From: Protostelium mycophagum
Taxonomy: Eukaryota; Evosea; Variosea; Protosteliida; Protosteliaceae
Length of the DNA stretch: 22,418 bases
Reading direction: 5' to 3'
Assembly: GCA_002081555.1 (NCBI GenBank)
Contig: MZNV01002943.1
Location: forward strand, 1 to 22,418
This document shows, piece by piece, positions 9,601-17,995 of this stretch. The notes beneath the pieces are model-generated. The model ran no database searches, was not told the origin of the DNA, and saw nothing but the letters and a program-made list of their open reading frames with translations. The translations under genes and the position numbers were made by a program. Every line of letters starts with the position of its first letter. Within the stretch, counting starts at the first letter, position 1.

Positions 9601-12251
9601 GTCTCCGAAATACTAACCCCCGGTGGAGCCAGAGGGTGATCCCACTGGGTCACCCCGGTCTCCAAGTTGTAATAGTAGGGTTTCCCCGACTCCGAGATGG
9701 ATTCCTTCCAGGGGGGTGGGAGGGGGAGGGTGTTGGCTTCGTCGGCAGAGGCGACAAGAGATTCACGATCTGACATCCACGCCAGAGCTTGTTTTTGGTA
9801 CGACCGAAGCGTGACTTTCAGGGTCTGCATTTCTTAAGAATTTATTTTAATGAATAAATCTCTAGGTTCTTTATTCAAAAAATTTCATGTTTCTTGCAGA
9901 AATTTTAAACTTCATTTTTGAATTTCTTTATAGTTTATTTTATTGAAGAAATTCCAAACCTTTTTACAGAAAAACTTGATTTTTTCTTGCAGAAAAGTTG
10001 ATTTCGTTTTAAAATTTTCAAATTGTAAAACGACATAAACGACAAACAGTTTACGTACTTCAGGGCCGTCCATCTCTCTGACGGGTCTCTTATTTAGAGA
10101 TCTAAATAATCTATCTACATGTTGTTCTATGGATGGATCTGTGTCGGGCTCGTGTTGAGTTTCAACCCTGGGCCTGTTGGCCAACAGCTCCATCTGTTCA
10201 GAGTTATAGCGCCTCGAGGGGTCGTCGACAGTCAAGTCGACCAGTCCTATTCAGATGAGAATGGTTTTATGGGAATGAGATGGATGTTTCATCAGAATGT
10301 GAAAAGAGAAGATCTGACCTTGTTGTGTGGCTTGTGGTTGTGGTTGCGTTTTGCGCAGTACGGCAAATGACGTGATGGCCTGTCATAATATAAATTTGAA
10401 GACTTGGTCATTTTCTTTCTTTTTTATTGAGAATTGTTCATTTGATAAAATTTATTCAAATTGATGATTTGTGATACCTTTGAGAGTACAGCGGGTTGTA
10501 TTTGGAGGGTATTGGCTAGCTGCATCCACATCCTTATGAAATGCTGGCTCTGCACTACTCCAGGATGTGTGAACAATTTGTTGCAATACACCTGAATATT
10601 GTATCAATTTTTGTGAGCGCAAGTGAAATTTCCATGAAACTTATGCATGACGTGATCTTCCATTCCAGCACAATAAGATGATATCATAAACAAAATATAC
10701 GACAAGAATCTATTTACAGCTCCGCTGCAAAAACTTGAAAGTAAAAAAATTCAGAAAACTTTACCTGTACAATGATGGCATTCACATTCTGCGGTAGAAT
10801 CTGTGGATTATTCGTATTTGGCGGGACAACGCCGTCGACATGAAGACACCCCGCGTCGACAAGCATCCCCAACCAAGAAGTGATTCGCAAGGGGAGATGT
10901 CCGATCAGCTGACCGTCCCGGGTTCGAACCCACATGATGGTCTTTTCATATTTTGAATCTTTTTCCCTTGTTATTCTCAGCTTGTCACCTATTGTTTGTC
11001 AGAAAGTTTTTCTCTGAATTTTTCCTTTCAATTTAATAATAAAATTTAAAATCTCCTGTAAAAAATACCCCATGAAAATTAAATTAAATTTAAATAAATC
11101 GAAAAATAAACCTGGGCAAGCAAGGGCAGCAGTGATACCCTCAAAAGCGAGAAATTGTGTGAGCACTTCACTACCAAATCTTCCCAAGGGCTTCTTTTCT
11201 AATCTCTTCCTCTGTTGATGTTGCGGTTTATTGTCCCCAGATAAATCAATCACCTTTTTATTTTAGAATCTTCACAATGTATATTGATGATGTGATGTCC
11301 ACGGTAACATATCGTCATTCTTCACGGTAATGAACAGGTCAATTCGAAAAGAAAGGTGGTGATGAACTTTCTCTGGAACTTTTGTGGTTTTTGTTTTCCC
11401 GCCAAAAAGAAGTTTTCAAATAGAAAATCGTCACCTCTTTGACTTCCTGTACGCCGTCTTCGACAGTGATAGGGTTGTTCCCATAATTATAGGCGTTGTA
11501 TTGTTGACCATTGTTCTGAGAAGCAGACTCTGCATTCAGGTCACTAGAATTTCAATGATACACGTTTTGTGCAGGATGATGAATAAAATCTGAGAGAATA
11601 AACGAGCGAACAAATGATCACCATCTTCGGTCTTTGGCATTCTGAAAGGATTTCCATTATGTCCCATATAACCTGCTTCTCTCATAGTTCCATTACCACT
11701 GAATACATGAGCTATTATGCTTGTGAATGACTTTCACGATCACAAACCCATATTTTGAATTGAGTTGAGCACCCAATTCGCTAATGAAAGAGGATTGTAC
11801 TTTGGCCTCCGGGGCTTGTAACACCGATAGAGGGACTGATAATGCCGGTTGTTCCTCTGTTTAATGATCAGATTATCATCTGCTTAAACAATTCAAGTGA
11901 TTTTCATCTTTATGGACAGTAGGCAGAGATCATTAAAATTAATCTAGGTAAACACTAACGTCTCATGAACCAAGGAGAAGTATTGGGTGGTGTTGTCGTC
12001 AAGGCCGGCGACGTATTGACGTTCTCCGGTATTTCTTGAGTTCGACTCGGGTGCTTCATTTTGATCTGTTGTCCAATCTCTTCTGGCCGAGAGCGTCCGA
12101 GCTCTTGTTTTAAAGTGGTCAGACCGAGTCCGTGTGACATATTGTAAGAGGGGTCATTTTCATCTGTCTCCTCAGAGGTGGCAAGGTCCGTGTATTGTTC
12201 ATTGTGATCAGCTTCACGCGACCACCCCCCAAAATTGTGGTCAGATATCAT
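6665..12251 (-). CDS. Rad5/HLTF-like SNF2 helicase with HIRAN, WW and RING domains
   Basis: Eighteen exons join in frame to about 1111 aa: 11960-12251, 11748-11856, 11622-11698, 11564-11589, 11435-11515, 11112-11253, 10765-10988, 10478-10591, 10319-10379, 10059-10246, 9540-9824, 9230-9355, 8856-9044, 8392-8642, 8189-8267, 7468-7994, 7053-7333, 6665-6948. Domains: polar N-terminus; HIRAN at about 214-315 ([15 protein letters not shown]), which in this family binds 3' DNA ends; Q-motif [12 protein letters not shown]; canonical WW at 471-503; Walker [14 protein letters not shown] (Lys530); DEAH 656-659; [20 protein letters not shown]3HC4 RING with C865, C868, C880, H882, C885, C888, C899, C902; then [18 protein letters not shown] and [10 protein letters not shown]. 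By family knowledge it remodels stalled forks and poly-ubiquitinates PCNA in the nucleus. The first ATG after an in-frame stop sets the start. N-terminal exons 3-5 are the least certain. Confidence 0.93.
7465..7994 (-). other. Helicase exon carrying the RING finger
   Basis: One 527-nt exon (7468-7994) encodes the linker after LLRRTKD, the [13 protein letters not shown] segment and the whole C3HC4 RING (CAHC...CGHVFCKTC...CPIC). A RING placed between the two helicase lobes is diagnostic of the Rad5/HLTF/SHPRH group and indicates E3 ubiquitin-ligase activity. All eight zinc ligands are present. Confidence 0.9.
8793..8826. repeat. Nested palindrome in a helicase intron
   Basis: The arms TGATGACGTCAT (8793-8804) and ATGACGTCATCA (8815-8826) are exact reverse complements. 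Each arm contains the palindrome TGACGTCA, and the spacer holds another palindrome, GACATGTC (8807-8814). It lies in the 213-nt intron 8643-8855. Confidence 0.9.
9630..9728 (-). other. WW domain inside the helicase N-lobe
   Basis: Residues 471-503 of the helicase read [20 protein letters not shown] and continue [13 protein letters not shown]. They show the N-terminal Leu-Pro, W477, the YYY core with Asn, Thr-Gln and W499 22 residues later, and the closing Pro: all hallmarks of a proline-binding WW domain. It sits in one exon between the Q-motif and the Walker A motif, so it is not a gene-fusion artefact of my splicing. Confidence 0.9.
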
Positions 12252-12656
12252 GATCCACACGGGTCTCAATCACGTCGAAGGATCAATGACAAAGACGAGG
12301 GAATTGTTGCGCCGATCTTCTCGTCTGGCTGATGAAGTTGGTGGTTGATTTTCTAATTTCTTTGAAAAATGAGATGATTGTTCTGGAAACTGCGTTGCCG
12401 ATTACACATTTCACGACATCCATCACATCAAAAAATTACAGCTGGAGCGCTCATTTATGGACGCCGCTGTCCTGGGATTCCAGACCGCTTGGCTAACGGA
12501 CCGGTCGTAATGTAAGTTTGTTGCGGAAAGCTCCTCTTGGCGAAACAGGGTGGTGAACTCACTTATTGTATTCCTCTGTGCATTCTGCAGCCAGATGTTC
12601 CGGGACACGCTTCTACATGAGGAACAATAAGATAGCAACCTTTACTATTTCAAATC
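12252..12656. other. Upstream region of the helicase gene
   Basis: 405 bp between the helicase start and the stop of the upstream GGT-like gene, both on the minus strand. Open runs here lack ATG starts and motifs. A TTGGCGAAAC string near 12537-12546 is weakly E2F-like. I see no RNA gene or repeat. Confidence 0.4.
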
Positions 12657-15377
12657 TTATACCCAGCCCAAAGCACAGCCGTCCCCTCTTGGGTCGCTTC
12701 CCGCGCACAGTACACCTTCTCTACTGACTATGATTTGCCCTCTGCCAAGCACCTCCCCCCTCTCTGACCCGGTGATCACGTGTTGGTCCACTTTGTGTCC
12801 CATCTCCTTCAACTTGGTGATCGTTTCTATGGGGATACCTTCTTCAAAACAGACCTGTCATACCTGTCAGTTTGACATTTTAGTGTAATAATTTGTACAG
12901 TCAATCACCAATGTGTGCAGAGACAATTCTGTGCTCCGCCGCAAGCACCTTTATGTGATTTGCGGTAAGTCACGGACGGGGTTTGACATACTTGCAATCA
13001 TGCAGTTGCGACATAGCCGCAGTTTGCAACAAAATAATATACATTCTGACAAGACTTGCCACGCCGTGGGCTGTTCCGTCCTCGATAATGATGCGAGGCG
13101 CATCCAATGCTTCCTGAGGCGACATGCCGAAATCAATCATGTTCACCAAAACCTGTACCTACTGAGGGTCAATAAATAGCCTTCATTTTTTCCCACCTCT
13201 CTTTGCCTAAAAATAGAACACTCACGTGACCCTGTGGCTGCATGAAACCACCCATGACCCCGAAGGGGCAGTACAACACGTCATCAATAGTGGCAATACC
13301 CGGTATGATAGTGTGGAAGGGGCGTTTGTTCGGACCAACACAGTTGGGCTCGCCTTTGTTCAAAGTGAAATTCGCGCCTCGGTTTTGAAGTGCGAAACCG
13401 CAATCTGTTTTTTTTATTTTTAATTTTTCGAAATCCCGAAAAAAATAATAAAAAAAATAATAAAATTAAAAAAATTGAAAAAAATTTAAAAATAGAAAAA
13501 AAGAAAAGATACCTTTTGGGACAATTCCAGTTCCGAATTTTTTGTATACAGAGTTAATGAAACTACAAGCGTTTCCTGCCTCGTCAATAACGCAGAAATA
13601 AACCGTGTCGCTGCTCGATAAGGGATGGCCGGTTCGAACATCCGCCTGAAATTTCGATGAGTTTTCAATGAAATTTGAATCATGACGATGTTGAGCTCGG
13701 CTGTAAAGAACTCCACGATGATGCGGCTCTGCCACAATGCTTGTCGATTGTGGAGCTCTTTGTGATGTATTTCTTGATAAAACTTGAAGAATCTTGGCGA
13801 GATTTGACAGAAGAGAATGGAAGAAATTTAACCTGAGCCTTCTCTAAACTAATCAATCCTCTCCTTTCATCTGCATATTCCTTAGATAAAAATTTATTCA
13901 CAGGGGCCCTGCGCAAATCGTCAGGATCTGGTTTTATTTTTCAATTTATTCATTATAAAATCCGAATTTCAAATAAGACATCATCCGTTTCGCACGAAAA
14001 AATCTCGTGACATCTTACAAGTAGTGTTCTACATCAGCGATGTGGAGCCTCGTGTCAGAAAAAGCCAATCTAAGAGATTCGATTATGGGATGTAAATGTT
14101 GGGGTGAGGAATGTTCCGCGCTCTTCAGGTCGAAATCGTTCAAGATATTGAGTGCCATCAGCGCGGTCAAACCATTGCCGTTTGGAGGGGGTTCCCATAT
14201 CTACAACGAGTCATTTTGATCCTATTTTTAGATTCTCTTATTACGATTCAATTGATAGATATTTGAAAAACTCACGTCTACTCCTCTGTAGTTGACGCAG
14301 ATTGGGTCTTCAAATGTAGATCGATGGTTACGTAAATCGTCTAATGTCATAAATCCTCCCAAATCTGTCACCACCTTTTTTCATTATTTTTAAAATAAAA
14401 AAGAATGATCGACTTTTCAAAAATTAGTCACATCTACAATCGCCTGCGCAATCCTGCCCTCATAAAATCCCTTTTTCCCCTCTTCTGCCAGAGCTCTGAA
14501 ATATCTCAACTTGAAAGTTCAACATGAAAATGAATCTTCAACTTGAAATGAACTGTTATCATGCATATTGAAAAATTCTTTCACAGACCTGAAAGTTTGT
14601 GCCAATTTTGGTGCCTTGAAAATCTCCCCTTCCCTGGGAGCTCTGTTATCTATTAATAGATCTGCGCCGTACGGACTCGCAGTTTTCAGTCTGTCTTCAG
14701 AATCCTTCCATTGTTTAGCGCAGATCTGAGACACAGGAAATCCGCGCTCTGCGAGTTGGATTGCAGGCTCCAGCACTTCAGCGATGGTGAGCTTGCCAAA
14801 TTTCTGTACACGTCATCACATTGAAATTGACACGGAAAATGTGTCACCTCTAACGTGTCGATCCATCCTGCTGCTGCTCCTGGTACTGTCACATTATATA
14901 CACTGAATAAGTCTGGCTTCTTGTGGTAACCGATCTCTTCTAATCTATGCCAACGTCAATCGTATAAAGATATAGACAGACAAGATACCTCTCGAGAGTC
15001 AATTGTGATGAGGAGCGTCCTGATCCATTGAGACCACTGACCTTCTTGTCTTTGGCAGAATAAAACAGAGTAAAGCAGTCTCCTGCGATACCAGTCATCG
15101 CTGGTTCTGTCACATTAAGTGCTGCGGCGATTGCGACAGCTGCATCTGCTGCATTTCCACCTGTTATTCTTCAGTTCTAAATTCAAGAGTGATGATTGTG
15201 AAAAATACCTTTCTGTAATATCTGAAGACCAATTTGTGTGGCTAATGGCTGCACAAAAGTCAAATGGATCTATATGATGTGATCAGAACACACCTGTGAC
15301 GTGGCCACTGCGCCTCTTACACCGTATATGGCGGAACGTCTCGAATTGAATTTGAATTTGTTGTCATCGTGAGGCAT
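12657..15377 (-). CDS. Gamma-glutamyltransferase-family enzyme (YwrD/HpxW-like)
   Basis: Thirteen exons: 15294-15377, 15209-15248, 14989-15160, 14848-14944, 14589-14803, 14432-14495, 14276-14374, 14019-14200, 13833-13908, 13513-13645, 13226-13404, 13063-13158, 12657-12854; 544 aa. The family is an Ntn-hydrolase that cuts itself ahead of a nucleophile Thr, here most likely Thr357 in SSDTVYF, giving subunits of about 356 and 188 residues. Signatures: [20 protein letters not shown] near the start, [56 protein letters not shown] and the C-terminal [13 protein letters not shown]. The DTVYF and [10 protein letters not shown] motifs fit the YwrD/oxamate-amidohydrolase branch better than classic glutathione-degrading GGT. 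There is no signal peptide, so it is probably cytosolic. The exon 8 to 9 joint (14019 to 13908) is odd because a family-like DPDD segment falls out of frame. Confidence 0.9.
13405..13512 (-). repeat. A/T homopolymer-rich intron
   Basis: This 108-nt intron of the GGT-like gene is almost entirely A and T, with imperfect AAATAATAAAAAA-type repeats at about 13425-13505. It looks like slippage-prone low-complexity DNA. Confidence 0.8.
13646..13832 (-). other. Intron with the ATTGYGGC hairpin word (GGT-like gene)
   Basis: This 187-nt intron contains, in transcript sense, AGCATTGTGGCAGAGCCGCA (13722-13741). The same 20-mer with one change occurs in an intron of the neighbouring reductase gene. Confidence 0.75.
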
Positions 15378-15528
15378 TTCGTGAATCTTCCAATTCCAAG
15401 AGTGCTGGATTGTCTACAACTCATAATGTTCGCTGCGCTTCACGAGAAACTTCTGCTCACGTGAGATCACGTAAAGCGATGCGGTTATTACCGTGTGGTT
15501 GTGATGTAAAAATCTCCAAGTCATCATG

Positions 15529-15534
15529 TTTATT
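15529..15534 (-). terminator. AATAAA poly(A) signal overlapping the reductase stop
   Basis: On the minus strand the TAA stop (15533-15535) runs into AATAAA. Confidence 0.6.
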
Positions 15535-17084
15535 AGTTTAGAGGAACATTGGTGAAGATGTACTTCGTGGCTCTGTTCTTGCCGTTGATCATGTCGGTGA
15601 AGGCGTCCTCCACTCCTTCAAGTCCACCTCTATTTTCAAGCTGGATGAATTTTATCTTTTCTTCTGCCAAAAAACGGTCTGCAACCTGTTTTTCTCAGAA
15701 GGAATTTATGTTGCGTAATTCTTTGCACAAGCAACAACTCATAGTGGGGTTAATTGTCGACCATCTACAACGCTCACCCTGACCCAGCGCTTTTGGAAGG
15801 CATAGTCTTCTTTTGATGCAGGCACTTTGACTGAGCCAAGCTGGACGTCTTTGCCTGTAGCAGTGTACAACAGTGTTGGGGTCACCTTCTCTCCGTCAGG
15901 AATTTCGGTGAAATTTCAAGATGAATTGTAGACCGAAAAAGTCACCTTGACGTCGGGGCGGACTTCAGCTTTGGTGAACAACAATGTGATCAGTTGACCA
16001 CCGTCTTTACCAAAGCATTCTGAAGCCGCTTTAATTGTGGCTTCTTCAGAGATGCAGTCAAGGCCATATTGGATGCTGTCTTTGCTTGCCTCGCAGATTT
16101 TCTTGGAAACCTAGGAGTCTTATTCTTTGCGCGTGGCTGCACATTTTGGCAATTCTGCTGCATGTTTTGTGGTACTGCGGCTCTGCCGCAATGCTGTAGT
16201 TTCTATTGGATGGAGCCACAGCTCTGCCGCGGTACATGTCCTGTGGCGATGTCTGTGCTGCAGATCTGCCGCAATATGGTGTGTTTTGTGATAACATTGG
16301 CACTGACCTCGGAATCCTTGTAATCAAAGACATGATCAGCACCCAAAGACTTTAAGAGCTCGTGGTTGCTGGGACTTGCAGTCGTGTATACTGTCAAACC
16401 GCTCAATTTAGCCAGCTGGATAGCGTGGAATCCAACAGCTGTGGCACCAGACCAGATCAAAATTGATTTCCCCTGACTAAATTTCTCAGAATATTTATTC
16501 CAGTAAGGAAGATTTTGGCGGGAAATTTGAATTATTCAAAAAACTCACTCGGTTTTGGCGTCGGGCTGTGCGATCTCGAGACGATGATACAGAGCTTGTG
16601 CGGCAGTGTTGAGAGGAATACCAAGAGAAGCACCTTGTTCATAGGAGACATTCTCGGACAGCTTGAAGGCAAGGGCCGGATCAACAACTGCATACTCTGC
16701 AAAGGCTCCCAAGCGAGGAGAAATGCTTCCATGGACAATGCCGGCAAGACGATCTCCCGTCTTTACCTCTTCAACGTCTGGGCCAACCTTCAACATCAGC
16801 ACATGATGACATGAGTTGAAGACACACCTCCACGACTATTCCAGCATAGTCACATCCTGAGATGACACCTGCCTTTGAGAGGTATTTCCTTGATCATGTC
16901 AGCATATTACAAAGAGAATCTCGAAATTGTCTCACGCATGCTTCCAATCAGTTGGGTTGAGGCCTGATGCGTGCACTTTGACGAGCACTTCTCCCCTCTG
17001 TGGCTTTGGAACGTCTACTTCTTCTACTTTGATCCAGTGGTTTTCAGTGACTACGACTGCTTTCATCTTTTGTGGAATGCTCAT
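15533..17084 (-). CDS. Zinc-free medium-chain reductase (TOXD / enoyl-reductase-like)
   Basis: Seven exons (16936-17084, 16828-16888, 16549-16787, 16308-16476, 15946-16110, 15778-15885, 15533-15685) give 347 aa, normal for the family. The N-terminus MSIPQKMKAVVV leads into a GroES-like fold with HASGLNPTDWKHA and GVISGCDYAGIV. The Rossmann half starts at about 153 with SILIWSGATAVGFHAIQLAK, followed by TVYTTASPSNHELLKSLGAD, typical of NADPH-dependent TOXD/LovC-type enoyl or quinone reductases. No structural-zinc cysteine cluster is visible. It probably reduces a conjugated carbonyl or enoyl substrate in the cytosol; the true substrate is unknown. No polyketide synthase lies in the window, so a secondary-metabolite role is not supported by context. 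It lies 155 bp upstream of the GGT-like gene on the same strand. Confidence 0.92.
16111..16307 (-). repeat. Hairpin-rich intron of the reductase gene
   Basis: This 197-nt intron holds TGCGGCtctGCCGCA (16176-16190, perfect arms), GCCACAG/CTGTGGC arms at 16215-16221 and 16241-16247, and three TCTGCCGC strings on the plus strand (16182, 16223 and 16265 approximately). It is much more GC-rich and self-complementary than neighbouring introns, as expected of a small palindromic element cluster. Confidence 0.75.
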
Positions 17085-17515
17085 GTTTGGTGATTGTGTG
17101 TTGTTGTGCTTTGGTATCTCGACCGCTCATCTATTTCTCCGACCGGAAGATTACGTCAATACCTCGTCATCAAATGATGCATGAAGGGAAAAATGGAATA
17201 TCCACCCTAGCTTGAATATTTGTCGATTCACGTTGGTTATAACACTTCGATTTAATTTAAATTAAACTATGCTCAATCAAGGTTGGCCGACTGTTGTATG
17301 AATTATAGATTCAAGGTATAGTACACGTAAGCACAAAATTTTTCATTATCATCATGTCCTCCGCTTTGATACACCCATAATTGATTTTCATCACTTTATA
17401 GCAGTGGTAATAAATTTTCACCTTTCACCACAGTGTTGTATTTACCGCAATTTAAACAAAAATAACTGATGAAACTGAATCTGTGGTAACTCTTGAGATG
17501 TCTCTATCTATCTAG

Positions 17516-17806
17516 TTATTTTAAAACTGGTACAAATATATAGAAACTTCTTGCCAACAGACCCACCAAGGTGCAAGTTAATTTTAAGAGACCAACACAT
17601 TCTGTTGGCCTCTCTGTAAGGGGTAGGCTTGTAATGTCCCATTTTCTGGAATAAATACTCATTTCCTCTAAAATCTTCTTATTCTGAGGTATGTCGGGCT
17701 CTTCAGAGCTTGGATTTTGCAAAACTGAGGTGGGCTCCCAAGACACAAGAACAGAGCAAATATTTGCCAATAAAGGCCACCAAAATATTTTTCTTAAATT
17801 GCGCAA
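17516..17806 (-). CDS. Possible small membrane protein (doubtful)
   Basis: A 96-codon minus-strand open run ends in TAA at 17516-17518. The middle is polar (EEPDIPQNKKILEEM) and the C-terminus is hydrophobic (VGLLKLTCTLVGLLARSFYI), like a single membrane anchor. The first in-frame ATG gives only about 49 residues, so any longer protein would need an upstream exon that I could not join. It would share a promoter region with the plus-strand gene at 17996. I recognise no family. It may be a real short gene or a chance ORF. Confidence 0.25.
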   Translation of the reverse strand: MRNLRKIFWWPLLANICSVLVSWEPTSVLQNPSSEEPDIPQNKKILEEMSIYSRKWDITSLPLTERPTECVGLLKLTCTLVGLLARSFYIFVPVLK

Positions 17807-17897
17807 GTGACTAACATATAGAGTCCCGTCCTTGCAGCATCACAAATGTTTGCTTGATGTGTTTTATCAAGAAGCGGAGACACGAAAGCTGATCGAA

Positions 17898-17915
17898 TTT
17901 TTTGCGCGGGAGAAA
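17898..17915. promoter_or_regulatory. E2F-like promoter motif
   Basis: TTTTTTGCGCGGGAGAAA resembles the E2F/DP consensus TTTSSCGC and lies about 80 bp upstream of the ATG at 17996, in the expected promoter position. The assignment is by pattern only. Confidence 0.4.
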
Positions 17916-17995
17916 TCGTTAATTCAAATTTTGAAGCCGATTCTCAAGAATCCACAAAACGCGGCCAACAGGAGACGGAGTTCTTTAACACCAAC

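Larger units (their letters stand above)
17085..17995. other. Divergent intergenic region
   Basis: 911 bp between the reductase start (minus) and the next plus-strand start. It is AT-rich from 17190 to 17530. The only coding-like stretch is on the minus strand at 17516-17806. An E2F-like motif lies at 17898-17915. Confidence 0.5.

Noticed and set aside
10918-10936. tRNA T-loop-like string GGTTCGAACCC
   Set aside because: It encodes part of the helicase HIRAN domain (MWVRTRDGQ) and no acceptor or anticodon stems surround it.
12423-12638. Minus-strand frame between helicase and GGT-like gene
   Set aside because: No ATG start at its left limit, no motif and no splice partner.
13630-13645. Second GGTTCGAAC tRNA-like string
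   Set aside because: It lies in the GGT-like coding exon (DVRTGHP) with no cloverleaf.
16058-16342. Minus-strand 94-codon frame over the reductase intron
   Set aside because: It reads through the intron 16111-16307 and the next exon in the wrong frame; the spliced frame matches the reductase family.
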